A stretch of 64,000 nucleotides of DNA. Origin: Poriferisodalis sp965262965 (GTDB lineage Bacteria > Actinomycetota > Acidimicrobiia > Acidimicrobiales > Poriferisodalaceae). Below are positions 16,682 through 26,702 of this stretch, one piece after another (within the stretch, counting starts at the first letter, position 1; the number at the start of each line of letters is the position of its first letter). The position numbers were made by a program, and so were the translations under genes. The DNA lies in the NCBI RefSeq assembly GCF_965262965.1, contig NZ_OZ253573.1, positions 3,472,001 through 3,536,000 on the forward strand. The letters run 5' to 3'. A model generated the notes under the pieces. It worked only from the letters and a program-made list of their open reading frames with translations. It did no database searches and was not told the origin of the DNA.

Positions 16682-18013
16682 TCAGCGCTGGACGGCGGCT
16701 GCGGCTGCGGCTGCGTCGGGGTGATGCAGGTAGCGCTCGGGGATCTCGAACCCGAAGATGCGTGCGGAGTTGAGGCCGAGGATCTTGGCCCGCTCACCGT
16801 CATCGAGGTGGCTCATCGTGCGCTCGATCGCTTGGGCGGAATACGGCCAGGAGCCCTCGTGGTGCGGGAAGTCGTTCGCCCACAGGAAGTTGTCGATCAG
16901 ACCGTGCTCGCGGGCAAGATCGAGGCCGGCGGCGTCCTCCTGGAAGCTCGCGAAGCCCTGGCGCTTGTAGTACTCGCTGGGCAACAGCTCGAGCTTTGGC
17001 CGGACCCACATGTGGTGCTTGAGATACGCCTCGTCCATGGCACCCAGCATCCATGGCGCCCAGCCGATACCGGCCTCGATGGCACCGAAGCGCAGGTTCG
17101 GGTGCCGCTCTGCGACGCCTGAGGCGCAGATGTTGACGAGCGGTTCCATTGTCGGCGCCAGCGAATGCACGGCGTAGTTGATGACGGCCCCTCCCTGACT
17201 GCGAGCGGTGCGCGGATCGCGACCTGTAGAGACATGGAACGTGACTGGCAGATCGACATCGTCGATGCAGTCCCACAGGGGTTCGAACTCACGCAAGTTG
17301 TAGTTGGGGTCGTCGACATCGGGCGGGCCGAAGACCGGCTTGGCTGGCAGGCTCAGGCCCTTGAATCCGAGTGCCGCGCATCGCTGGATCTCGGCAATTG
17401 CCTTGTCCAGCGCGGCGGGAGCAATGCACGCCATCGGGGCGAGCCGATCGTTGAAATCGGCGAACTCCTCCCAGGCCCACTCGTTGTAGGCCTGGCACAT
17501 CGCATGGCTGAAATCGGCGTCGGGCGTGGCCCAGATGGTCAGGCCCTTGTTCGGGAACAGGACCTCTGCGTCGCAGCCGTCCAGTGCCAGGTCACGCACG
17601 CGTGCTTCGGGGTCGCGACCCGACTGGTTGCGTAGCTTCTCGTGTCCCTCAAATGGCTTGGTCCAGTTCAGCTTGGCCGGCCGGAAGCCCTCTGCGGTCT
17701 GGAAGAACTGGGGGTCCTGCTTCGCGTCGCCGGTCGAACTGGCGTCAGTTGAACCGGTGTCGTTCGCATCTTCGTCCGTGCGACCGTGCGGCTTCGTGAC
17801 CTTGTTGATGGCGACGGTGGGCAGACGGTGGTGGTACATGGGGTCGATTCGGTCGCGCAGGAAGGTCACCGGCTCCTGCACGTGGCCATCCGCCGAGCAC
17901 ATGAAGAACTTGTCTTCAGCATCCGGTCGAGCCGACCGGAGCCAGCCATCATTGCCTGGCGTCTCCAATCGCCACACATTGTTGAGGTCAGGTTCGGGGA
18001 TCGTTACGGCCAT
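16682..18013 (-). CDS. amidohydrolase family (amidohydrolase_2) metal-dependent hydrolase
   Basis: The 443-residue protein is a TIM-barrel hydrolase of the aminocarboxymuconate-semialdehyde decarboxylase / amidohydrolase_2 type. The metal motif is degenerate at the start (FMCSADGHVQEP), followed by DGCDAEVLFPNKG, ACIAPAALDKAIAEIQRCAALGFKGLSLP, PVTFHVSTG, and the C-terminal FLWANDFPHHEGSWP that carries the catalytic Asp-His. An insertion rich in Asp, Ser and Thr (about 78-100) is unusual. The C-terminus is an Ala run. GGAG lies 7 bp before the ATG. It is downstream of the CobW GTPase and may use a metal supplied by it. Substrate is not predictable. Confidence 0.8.
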   Translation of the reverse strand: MAVTIPEPDLNNVWRLETPGNDGWLRSARPDAEDKFFMCSADGHVQEPVTFLRDRIDPMYHHRLPTVAINKVTKPHGRTDEDANDTGSTDASSTGDAKQDPQFFQTAEGFRPAKLNWTKPFEGHEKLRNQSGRDPEARVRDLALDGCDAEVLFPNKGLTIWATPDADFSHAMCQAYNEWAWEEFADFNDRLAPMACIAPAALDKAIAEIQRCAALGFKGLSLPAKPVFGPPDVDDPNYNLREFEPLWDCIDDVDLPVTFHVSTGRDPRTARSQGGAVINYAVHSLAPTMEPLVNICASGVAERHPNLRFGAIEAGIGWAPWMLGAMDEAYLKHHMWVRPKLELLPSEYYKRQGFASFQEDAAGLDLAREHGLIDNFLWANDFPHHEGSWPYSAQAIERTMSHLDDGERAKILGLNSARIFGFEIPERYLHHPDAAAAAAAVQR

Positions 18014-18117
18014 GTCAGCACTCCGGGGCTGGGAATCGCGGGGACAGCAGCAGCGACACCGACTGCGCGCCCGACGAGTTTGGCATGCAACGACCCTGGA
18101 TCACCTAGCCGCGAATT

Positions 18118-19122
18118 TCAATCGTGTCCCGCCATCTGCCCACCAAGCCAGTCGCGCGGCAGCGAGCCCTTGCGAGCAATGACGCTGATTGCCCAGCGGC
18201 GGGGCGGCTCGCCCGAATCCAATAAGTAAGGGGCCATCGAGGTACGGGTGCCGACGGCCTCGATCACCCAATCGGCGACAGCACTTGCAGCTTCGTGAGG
18301 GCCATCGCTATCAGTAACCCGCACGAGTCCCTTGAGGCGGGCGACTCCGTCGGGCAATTGGTCCAGCAGATCGCGAATGCGAGCGCTGGGCACGGGTTCG
18401 TGCAGCGTGACAGTCTGCGACTCGAAGAGGTCCTCTGCGTGCTCATGCGCGTGGCCAACGGCTGCACCCCCGGGTGCTCGTGGCCCCTTCAGCATGGAAG
18501 TCTCGGGATCCGTCCCCTCGAGCGCTTCCGCTGACGTGTCGAACAACACTGCAGTCGGCACCGCTGCATGTCGTGCTCGCACCAGGGCCGCTCCCGGGGC
18601 GACAGCTCGCAGCCAGTTGCACAATTCGTCGGCGTCATCGGCGCTCGCCAGAAGGTCGACCTTGTTGAGCACCAGCAAGTCAGCCGCAGCAAGCTGCTGC
18701 TGCACGGTGTCGGCCACCCAGCGGTCATTGGCCTGCCGCCGCACCTGCTCAGCGTCTGCCATCACCACTACGGCGTCGAGCCTCAGTCCGGGGGTGTGGC
18801 CATAGGCGGCGATCTGGGCAGGGTCGGCGACACCGCTTGCCTCGATGAGCAATCGCTCGGGCGGCGTTTCCGCTGACCGGACTGTCTGCAGCGCCGCGGC
18901 AAACCCGTCGGCGAGGCTGCAGCAGATGCAGCCGTTGGCGAGCGTCAGCTTGTCGCCCTCGGCTGCTGCGATGAGGTCCTCGTCGATCGAGATCTCGCCG
19001 AAGTCGTTGACGATCACTGCGATGCGCTCGTCCGACGTCCGCAGCACATGATTCACCAGCGTCGTCTTGCCGGCGCCGAGGTAGCCACCGATGACGGTCA
19101 CTGCGATCCGCTTCTCGCTCAT
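18118..19122 (-). CDS. CobW/G3E-type GTPase (putative metal chaperone)
   Basis: From the ATG at 19122 the protein has 334 residues. The P-loop GYLGAGKT is at 13-20, the metal-binding CICC signature at 65-68, the switch/Walker B region IEASGVADP follows, and the guanine motif is NKVDL. A His/Glu-rich stretch (GHAHEHAEDL) before the C-terminal CobW_C domain may bind Zn, Co or Ni. These GTPases deliver metal to client enzymes. The frame is open to 19212, but that start would lie inside the upstream gene. Its place between two amidohydrolase genes suggests that they are the clients, which is inference. Confidence 0.88.
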   Translation of the reverse strand: MSEKRIAVTVIGGYLGAGKTTLVNHVLRTSDERIAVIVNDFGEISIDEDLIAAAEGDKLTLANGCICCSLADGFAAALQTVRSAETPPERLLIEASGVADPAQIAAYGHTPGLRLDAVVVMADAEQVRRQANDRWVADTVQQQLAAADLLVLNKVDLLASADDADELCNWLRAVAPGAALVRARHAAVPTAVLFDTSAEALEGTDPETSMLKGPRAPGGAAVGHAHEHAEDLFESQTVTLHEPVPSARIRDLLDQLPDGVARLKGLVRVTDSDGPHEAASAVADWVIEAVGTRTSMAPYLLDSGEPPRRWAISVIARKGSLPRDWLGGQMAGHD

Positions 19123-19157
19123 CACCCTGGCCTCAGATCGAGCATCCCGGCCTCGTG

Positions 19158-20861
19158 CTAGGCCGCGCTGACTCGAGCCGGCTGTGGCACGCCGCCCAGC
19201 ACTGTGCCCCACACGCCAATATCACGCAGCGCCATGGGGTCGACACTGAGCGGATCGTCCTCGAGCACTGCGAAGTCGGCCAGCTTTCCGGCTTCGATGC
19301 TGCCGACCTCTGAATCCAGCTTGAGCTGCCGTGCCGCCTCGATGGTGATCGCACGTAGCGCCTCTGGCACCCCGATGCGCTCGTGCGGTCCGAGCACCTC
19401 GCCCGAAGCCGTCACCCGATTGACCGCGCACCATGCGGTGTGCAGGTGTCCCAGCGGCGTGATGGGCGAGTCAGAGTGGATCGAGAAGCTCACTCCTTCA
19501 GCCAGAGCGGTGCCGCAGGCATCCATGCGGGCCGCTCGCTCGGGCCCCACGGTCGCGTCACGGTGCTGGTCACCCCAGTAATAGATGTGGTTCGAGAAGA
19601 TGTTGGCGCACATGCCGAGCGCTGCCATCCGGCGGTATTGGGCAGGCGTCGTGAGCTGGCAGTGCTGAACCGTGTGACGGTGATCCCAGCGGGGATGGCG
19701 CTCGAGCACCTGCTCGACTGCGTCGATGAACACCTCCGAGGCCTCGTCGCCGTTGCAGTGGCAGTGCACCGTCAGGCCTGCTCGGTGGTATGCCTCGAGC
19801 AGATCGGCCATCTGGTCGGGCGGGGTCAGCCACTGCCCGTTTCCGACGTGTCCCGGAGGCGGCTTGTAGTAGTGCGGCCAGCTGATCCGGGCTGTGAAGC
19901 CCTGGATCGAGCCGTCCAGGATCAGCTTGACGATGCCAAAGCGCAGCTTCGACGTCTGCTCTTGCTTCAGACGTGCTCCCAGCTCAGCCAACTCGTCCGT
20001 GTCGGCGGGCGCCCCGAAGAAATTGGACAGTGCCACCATCACACGCGCCGGGTATTCGGGATCGCTGGTCACCTTCTGCCAGTTGCCCAGTTGATCTGGG
20101 TCCCACAGCTGTGTCGTGCCGAGATCGGTCAGCAGCGTGTGCCCGGCGTTGCGAGCCTCGTTGGCGTAGCGCCAGCGGGCTTGTTCGGTCCGGTTTGCGG
20201 CCATCATCTCGACGAACGCCTCACCGGCCAGCATCATTCCCGCGGGTTCGTGCAGCTCTCCGTTCGCAAGTCCGTCACCGCCGCGGGCCACGCCCGGGCT
20301 CGTCGAGGAATCGTCGATGCCACAGCGCTCCATGAGGGCGGAGTTGACAGTGGCCAGGTGGCCACTGGCGTGCAGCACCAGCGTCGCCACGTCGCCGGTC
20401 ACCGTGTCGAGATGCCGTGCCACCAACCGTTCGCCCGTGAAGTAGATGGGGTCGAGGCCCCAGGCCAAGAATGTCTCGGTGTCGGCATCGAGTTCAGCAC
20501 GCGCCTGTCGGAGGCGTTCGAGCACGTCGTCAATGGATTTGCAGCCTGGCCACAGGCGGCCTTGCGGATCCCGCCGGTCGAAGAAGCCCACATAGGTGAA
20601 GCTCCACAGGCCGCCCGACATGACGTGGCAGTGCGCTTCAATGAATCCCGGCATGAGCACGTGTTCGCAGAATCGATCGTCGACGCGATGCGTGCCCCAT
20701 GACGCCAGATCCTGCGCGCTGCCCACACCCAGGATGCGCTCGCCCGAAACCGCGACAGCGTCGCCGTCTGGAAATGCAGGGTTCATCGTGATGACCCGAC
20801 GGGCCGGGTAGATCACGAACGGTTCCAATGCGCCAGAGTCTCCGGACGCGAGTGCGTTCAT
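19158..20861 (-). CDS. amidohydrolase_3 family protein (YtcJ-like)
   Basis: The 567-residue protein has the amidohydrolase_3 layout: an N-terminal beta part (RVITMNPAFPDGDAVAVSGERILGVGS), the metal site LMPGFIEAHCHVMSGG near residue 75, a mid motif DGSIQGFTARISWPHYY, the His pair VHCHCNGDEASEVFIDAVE, then FSIHSDSPITPLGHLHTAW, and the C-terminal composite strand EVGSIEAGKLADFAVLEDDP. It probably hydrolyses an amide or carbamoyl bond in a small molecule. It overlaps the peptide-transporter ATPase gene end to start at 20861, so it is part of the transport operon and may process an imported compound. Confidence 0.87.
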   Translation of the reverse strand: MNALASGDSGALEPFVIYPARRVITMNPAFPDGDAVAVSGERILGVGSAQDLASWGTHRVDDRFCEHVLMPGFIEAHCHVMSGGLWSFTYVGFFDRRDPQGRLWPGCKSIDDVLERLRQARAELDADTETFLAWGLDPIYFTGERLVARHLDTVTGDVATLVLHASGHLATVNSALMERCGIDDSSTSPGVARGGDGLANGELHEPAGMMLAGEAFVEMMAANRTEQARWRYANEARNAGHTLLTDLGTTQLWDPDQLGNWQKVTSDPEYPARVMVALSNFFGAPADTDELAELGARLKQEQTSKLRFGIVKLILDGSIQGFTARISWPHYYKPPPGHVGNGQWLTPPDQMADLLEAYHRAGLTVHCHCNGDEASEVFIDAVEQVLERHPRWDHRHTVQHCQLTTPAQYRRMAALGMCANIFSNHIYYWGDQHRDATVGPERAARMDACGTALAEGVSFSIHSDSPITPLGHLHTAWCAVNRVTASGEVLGPHERIGVPEALRAITIEAARQLKLDSEVGSIEAGKLADFAVLEDDPLSVDPMALRDIGVWGTVLGGVPQPARVSAA

Positions 20862-21873
20862 CAGTCGTCTTCCTCTCGTGCCACGCTGTGCTCGTTGTTC
20901 GTGGCTTGCGCCACGAAGTGCTCAATGTTCGTGGCTTGCGCCACGAAGTGCTCAATGTTCGTGGCTTGCGCCACGAAGTGGCCGGGCTCGATCTCGGTGA
21001 GCACGACTGGCTCGGGTGCAGTGCCGGCTTCGAACACCGGACTCGGGATCTCGTCGGTGCGCACCGACCGATCAGCGCGGCGCTGGCGCGGATCGGCGAT
21101 CGGCACGGCCTCCAGCAGCCGTTGGGTGTACGAGTGCGTCGGATTCTCGAAGATCGCCTGCCGTGACCCGAGCTCAACGATCTGTCCGAGATACATCACG
21201 CCCACCCGATGCGCGATGCGCTCGACCACGGCGAGGTCGTGGCTGATGAACAGGTATGACAAGCCCAGTTCTTCCTGCAGGTCCATCATCAAGTTGATGA
21301 CTTGGGCCTGAATCGAGACGTCCAGTGCCGAGACGGCCTCGTCAGCGATCACGAGTTCAGGTCGCAGCGCCAACGCACGGGCGATGCAGATCCGCTGGCG
21401 CTGACCGCCCGAGAACTGGTGCGGGTACTGCGACATGTCGTCGGGGGACATCCCCACGCGCCGAAGCAGTGACGCCACGACATCGTCGATGTTACGGCGC
21501 GGCACAGCCCGATGAATCTCAAGCGGCTCGCCGATGGCTTTGCCGATGGGTCGACGCGGGTCCAGGCTGGCGAACGGATCCTGGAAGACGATCTGCACCT
21601 TGCGCCGATGCGGGCGCAGCTCGCGTGGCCCCAGACCGGTGATATCGGTGCCGTCGAGGCGGATCGTGCCGCTCGTGGGGTCAAGCAGCCGGATGATGAG
21701 GTACGCAAGCGTGGATTTTCCGCAGCCGCTTTCTCCCACAATCGCCAGGGTCTCGCCGCGGCCGACCTGAAGGCTGACTTGCTCGACGGCATGGACACGC
21801 GCTTTGCCAGGAGCCGGGAAGTGCTTGGTCAGCGCCTCAACTTCGACGATCGGCGTTGCGGGAGCCGGGGTGC

Positions 21874-21877
<4 letters not shown>
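20861..21877 (-). CDS. peptide/nickel-type ABC transporter ATPase (OppF/DppF-like) with repetitive C-terminus
   Basis: The 338-residue ATPase has Walker A GESGCGKST (about 51-59), a Q-loop FQDPFASLDPR, signature FSGGQRQRICIARAL, Walker B LVIADEAVSALD and H-loop SHDLAVVERI. The oligopeptide/dipeptide C-terminal extension follows (SYTQRLLEAVPIADP). The last 40 residues are unusual: a 10-residue unit EHFVAQATNI in about three copies followed by EHSVAREEDD, encoded by 30-bp repeats that each contain a hairpin. The ATG overlaps the stop of the partner ATPase. It energises import with OppD-like 21874-22824. Confidence 0.92.
20898..20977. repeat. three 30-bp tandem repeats, each with a perfect 8-bp hairpin
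   Basis: TTCGTGGC-TTGC-GCCACGAA occurs at 20898-20917, 20928-20947 and 20958-20977, with exactly 30-bp periodicity. Each copy is a perfect 8-bp stem with a 4-base loop. The array lies at the 3' end of the OppF-like gene and keeps its frame, adding EHFVAQATNI units. The hairpins may act in mRNA stability or be a slippage expansion. Confidence 0.9.
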
Positions 21878-22824
<947 letters not shown>

Positions 22825-22827
22825 GGC

Positions 22828-23730
22828 TCAGCGCCCCCGCAGTTTGGGGTTGTAGGCGTCCTGCAGGCCGTCGCCGATGAGGCTGAAGCTCAGCACTGTG
22901 ACGAAGATTGCCAAGCCGGGAAACGTCACAGACCACCACGCAGTGAGGAAGTTGCCACGGTTCAACCCGATCATGAGTCCCCAGCTGCTGCTGTTCGGAT
23001 CGCCCAGACCCAAGAATGCCAAACCTGCTTCGAACAGGATCGCCGTGCCCATGATGAGGGTTGCCGAGACGATCAGTGGCGGCAGTGCATTGGGGAAGAC
23101 CACCCGGCGCATGATGCGCCAGTCGTTCGCGCCGAGTGCCCGGGCAGCGCGCACGAATTCCAGGTCCCGCAGCCGCAAGAACTCGGCGCGGGTGATTCGC
23201 GCGATGCCCGGCCACGCGACCACGCCGATCGCGAACGCGATGGTCCACTTCGACGGCTTGAACAAAGCGACCAGCACCATCGCGAACAGCAATGCGGGCA
23301 GCACCTGGAAGAACTCGGTGAAGCGCATGAGGGCGCTGTCGAGCCATCCGCCGTAGTAGCCAGCGAACGCTCCGATGCTCACTCCGATGATGACGACCAT
23401 TGCGGCTGCCATAGCGGCGACCGTCAAGCTGGTGGTGCCGCCGGACACCACGCCTGCGAGCACGTCACGACCCAGGTAGTCGGTGCCGAGACGGGCCTCG
23501 GCTATCTCGCCAGGGGCCTGAAGCGGCCTCGCGATGATGTCCTTGGGATCCTGGTCGTACAAGCTCGGGCCCGCGACCGTCATGAAAACCATGCCGAGGA
23601 GCAGCACGACTCCCGCAACCGCCGCCTTGTTCCGCACGAAGAGCCGCAACGTCTCCCGAGCGGGCAGGGCGACGGCACCCGCTCCCATCTCGAGCGCCAT
23701 CGGTGCAGCGGGGTCAGCCGGCGTCGACAT
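22828..23730 (-). CDS. peptide-type ABC transporter permease (OppC/DppC-like)
   Basis: From the ATG at 23730 the permease has 300 residues (MSTPADPAAPM...). The frame is open to 23934 but the extra 68 residues are Cys/Ser-rich, lie within the upstream permease gene and are not family-like. An N-terminal OppC domain with one helix (KAAVAGVVLLLGMVFMTVAG) is followed by LGTDYLGRDVLAGVVSG, five further hydrophobic segments and the EAA loop EFVRAARALGANDWRIMRRVV. It starts one base after the OppB-like stop and translation is probably coupled. Confidence 0.93.
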   Translation of the reverse strand: MSTPADPAAPMALEMGAGAVALPARETLRLFVRNKAAVAGVVLLLGMVFMTVAGPSLYDQDPKDIIARPLQAPGEIAEARLGTDYLGRDVLAGVVSGGTTSLTVAAMAAAMVVIIGVSIGAFAGYYGGWLDSALMRFTEFFQVLPALLFAMVLVALFKPSKWTIAFAIGVVAWPGIARITRAEFLRLRDLEFVRAARALGANDWRIMRRVVFPNALPPLIVSATLIMGTAILFEAGLAFLGLGDPNSSSWGLMIGLNRGNFLTAWWSVTFPGLAIFVTVLSFSLIGDGLQDAYNPKLRGR

Positions 23731-23731
23731 C

Positions 23732-24715
23732 TCAGACACGGGAACGCTCACGAAGTCGGATGCGTGGATCGATGACGGTGTAGAGCAAGTCGGTCGCCAG
23801 GTTGGCGGCGATGACCATGACCGACGACACGAGCAGCACTCCCAGCAAGACAGATGTGTCCCGCCGCAGGATCGAGTCGAACGCGAGCCGGCCGAGGCCT
23901 GGCCAGTTGAACACCGTCTCAACCAGCAGCGCACCCGAGAGCAGTGCGCCGAACTGCAAGCCGACCACGGTCACCACGGGGATGATCGCATTGCGCAGCG
24001 CATGCTTGTACACGACGCTCGACTCGCTTAGCCCCTTGGCCCGAGCAGTTCGCACGTAGTCCGACTCGAGCACTTCGAGCATCGACGCCCGCGACAGTCG
24101 GCTGTACTGCGCTAGGTAGATGAGGCCTAGCGTCAGCGCCGGCAGTACCAAGTGCTCGGCCACGTCCGCGATGTTCCCCACCACACCGGGGGTGTAGCTC
24201 ACGTCGTGCCATCCCTGCACCGGCAGGAGATTCCATGCCGATGCGAACAGGATCACCAGCATGATGCCGGTCCAGAACACCGGCATCGAGAAACCCACCA
24301 ATGCCAGCACGGTGGCGCTGTGACTGAGCGCGCTCTCCGGACGGCGAGCAGTGAACACGCCCACCAACGTTCCAGCGACGACGGCGAAGGTCAGTGCGGT
24401 ACCGACCAGCAGCACCGTCGGCCACAACCGATTGGCGATCAGCGAGCTGACGGATTGATTGAAGAAGTACGACTCGCCCAGGTCGCCGGTTGCTACCCGG
24501 CCGATGTAGGAGCCGAGTTGCACGATGACGGGGCGGTCGAGTCCGTACCGGGCGCGGATCTCCTCTAGCAGCTCAGGATCGCCGGCCCCGCTCTCGCCCA
24601 CGATGACCGTGGCCGGATCGCCAGGCGTGATGTGGATGAGCAGGAAATTGAGCGCGACCACAGCCAGGATCAGCCCAAGCGCCTGGGCGATCCTGGCTGC
24701 GATCGATCTCAGCAT
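23732..24715 (-). CDS. peptide-type ABC transporter permease (OppB/DppB-like)
   Basis: The 327-residue permease begins with the family helix IAQALGLILAVVALNFLLIHITPGDPA and has the RYGLDRPVIVQLGSYIGRVATGDLGESYF segment split around the extracellular loop, then five hydrophobic helices. The EAA loop SDYVRTARAKGLSESSVVYKH contacts the ATPases, and the C-terminal motif DLLYTVIDPRIR is typical. It is the second gene of the unit, 85 bp after the binding protein. Confidence 0.94.
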   Translation of the reverse strand: MLRSIAARIAQALGLILAVVALNFLLIHITPGDPATVIVGESGAGDPELLEEIRARYGLDRPVIVQLGSYIGRVATGDLGESYFFNQSVSSLIANRLWPTVLLVGTALTFAVVAGTLVGVFTARRPESALSHSATVLALVGFSMPVFWTGIMLVILFASAWNLLPVQGWHDVSYTPGVVGNIADVAEHLVLPALTLGLIYLAQYSRLSRASMLEVLESDYVRTARAKGLSESSVVYKHALRNAIIPVVTVVGLQFGALLSGALLVETVFNWPGLGRLAFDSILRRDTSVLLGVLLVSSVMVIAANLATDLLYTVIDPRIRLRERSRV

Positions 24716-24800
24716 TGGTACGTGCCGGACTCCCCGAGCCGCGCCGGTCGGCCGCTCGCGGTCGCCGTCACCAGCACAAGCCTGGAGCGCAGCGGCGGGC

Positions 24801-26531
24801 CTACTGGTCCAACCAGACCGTGTGCATGGGGGACATCTGCCCCCAGACGTTGTTGGTCGGCGGATTCATCACGGACGGGTTGTACGCCTGCCAGAACGGC
24901 GGAGTGGTCAAGAAGTAGATCGGAACCTCTTCTGCCACGATGTCTTGGAACTCCGCGTAGAGCGCCGCGCGTGCGTCGGCGTCCAATTCCTGGCCGGCTG
25001 CGGCGAGGATACGATCGACATCGGCATTGGAGTATCCGGTGTTGTTCGTCCAGATGACGCCGACCCGGTTGTCGCTGAGATACGTGCGGTGCACGCCGAT
25101 CACTGGATCGCCCCAGTTCCAGACATTGTTGATGGTCATCTGGAACTCGCCTGCGGCCACGCGCTGCGCCCACGTCGGGAAGTCAGGCGACACGCTCAGC
25201 TCGGTCTCGATGCCCGCCTCTTCAAGCGCCTGCACCACGTACTCCGCGTAGATCACCTGCGTCGGCGGGATGTAGTCGATGGTGAGCTGCAGCTCACCAG
25301 GGCCGTATCCGGCCTCGGCCAGCAGTGCCTTCGCCTTGTCGATGTCCTTGTCGTAGTGGTTCACGTTGGTGTTGTGGAACGGGCTCGCGGCGACGATGCC
25401 CGTCGGTGCGGGGAACGTGAGCCCCTGGTCGATGACCTCGGCGAGGAAGTCCCGGTCGATCGCGTACGCAATCGCCTGGCGCACCCGTTTGTCCGACAGT
25501 GCCGGATCGTTCACGTTCATTTCCATCCACTGGACCTGGCCGATGGCCTCGTGACCCTTGGAGCTGACCTCGACATCAGGGTTTTCCATCAGGCGCAAGA
25601 TGTTGGCTGACGGCCCCAGCGTGGACGCAAGGTGGGTGGTGCCGTTCTCGAGACCCAGCACGATGGCAGTCGGATCGGGCGTTATTTCCATCACGATCTC
25701 GTCGAGGCACGGCGTGCCCTCGATGAAGAAGTCGTCGAAACGCTCCATCCGGATGATGGTGCCCGGCTCGTAGTCGGCCAGGCGGAACGGGCCCGAGCCC
25801 ACGAAGTCCTCGGTGTTGCGCGGGTGGGTCTTGGGGTCCTGGCCGTCATCGAAGATGTGCTTGGGGATGATCGGCAGCAGACCGGGCGACATCGCCAGCA
25901 GGATCGCCGGGTGCGGCTGGCTGAGGTTGATGACGGCGGTGTGCGCATCGGGGGTGTCCACGCTTGTCACCGGTGCATACATGGGCTTGAACGGGTGGTT
26001 GGCCTGCACGGTCAGGATCGAGAAGGCCACATCAGCCGAGGTGATCGGCATGCCGTCGTGGAAGACGGCATCTTCGACGAGATGCAGCGTCACCGCGAGG
26101 CCGTCCTCTGAGATCTCCCAGCTCTGCGCCAAGTAGGGCATGGGGTTGTACTCGTCGTCGTACAGCAGCGGGCTCGCATTGAGCTGCGTGCCGGGCACAG
26201 CGGTCGCGTAACCCGATTGCACCGTTCCGTTCAGATGTCTCGGAACCTGCGTGGTGCCGATAATGAGCGTCCCGCCGACATTCGCTCCGTCGTTGCACGG
26301 TCCGTGGGCCGCAGCCATGTCGTCGTCGGCCATGTCGTCGTCGGCCATTTCGTCGTCCGCATCGCCGACGGTCTCAGTTGCCGAGTCTGAATCCGTTGTC
26401 TGTGTGCCATCGGTCGTCGGAGCGTCATCGTCGCTGGCGCAAGATGCTGCGATCAACGCGAATACCGCGAGCAACGCGACCAGTAGCCGGCCGATATGGC
26501 GGCTCGGGCCGCGTGTCGTTGTGGTCCCCAT
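24801..26531 (-). CDS. peptide-type ABC transporter substrate-binding lipoprotein (SBP_bac_5)
   Basis: The 576-residue lipoprotein starts at ATG 26531, preceded by GGGAGG at 11 bp; the frame is open to 26594. The signal is RHIGRLLVALLAVFALIAASC, with the Cys near residue 31. An acidic linker follows, including the internal repeat MADDDMADDDMA. The SBP_bac_5 body has MPYLAQSWEISEDGLAVTLHL, FHDGMPITSADVAFS, VGSGPFRLADYEPG and VRQAIAYAIDRD. It captures peptides or other extended solutes outside the cell for the importer encoded just downstream. Ligand is unknown; the associated amidohydrolases suggest an amide or modified peptide. Confidence 0.93.
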   Translation of the reverse strand: MGTTTTRGPSRHIGRLLVALLAVFALIAASCASDDDAPTTDGTQTTDSDSATETVGDADDEMADDDMADDDMAAAHGPCNDGANVGGTLIIGTTQVPRHLNGTVQSGYATAVPGTQLNASPLLYDDEYNPMPYLAQSWEISEDGLAVTLHLVEDAVFHDGMPITSADVAFSILTVQANHPFKPMYAPVTSVDTPDAHTAVINLSQPHPAILLAMSPGLLPIIPKHIFDDGQDPKTHPRNTEDFVGSGPFRLADYEPGTIIRMERFDDFFIEGTPCLDEIVMEITPDPTAIVLGLENGTTHLASTLGPSANILRLMENPDVEVSSKGHEAIGQVQWMEMNVNDPALSDKRVRQAIAYAIDRDFLAEVIDQGLTFPAPTGIVAASPFHNTNVNHYDKDIDKAKALLAEAGYGPGELQLTIDYIPPTQVIYAEYVVQALEEAGIETELSVSPDFPTWAQRVAAGEFQMTINNVWNWGDPVIGVHRTYLSDNRVGVIWTNNTGYSNADVDRILAAAGQELDADARAALYAEFQDIVAEEVPIYFLTTPPFWQAYNPSVMNPPTNNVWGQMSPMHTVWLDQ

Positions 26532-26702
26532 AGGGCTGTTTTCCTCCCTGAGCGCACCCGATATCAAGACGACGACGGGTGCCATTGTCGGCAAAGTCCC
26601 AAAGGACTTGCGGTACCGTAACCGATATCGTCACCGCCGGTTTGGGGTGACGTTCGTAGTCCCCCGTGTGCGGCACTGCGGTGTCAGAGAGGTGGTCGGC
26701 CG
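26532..26702. promoter_or_regulatory. divergent intergenic region between the peptide-importer operon and the SsuD-like gene
   Basis: The 171 bp hold promoters for both directions. A perfect 6-bp inverted repeat with a 4-base loop, AAGTCC-CAAA-GGACTT, lies at 26594-26609 and may be an operator. The sequence between 26604 and 26640 contains TTGCGG followed by AT-richer GTAACCGATATCG. No confident -35/-10 pair can be named. Confidence 0.3.

Noticed and set aside
16339..16803. 154-codon minus-strand frame near the small ORF
   Set aside because: It runs through the 3' end of the amidohydrolase gene and overlaps the better-supported 78-residue ORF, which has a strong ribosome site.
19383..20702. 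439-codon plus-strand frame over the amidohydrolase gene
   Set aside because: Antisense shadow of a clearly recognised amidohydrolase; low-complexity His/Arg-rich product.
20898..20977. Three regularly spaced hairpin repeats as a short CRISPR array
   Set aside because: Intervening 10-base segments are nearly identical rather than unique, and the array is inside a coding sequence.
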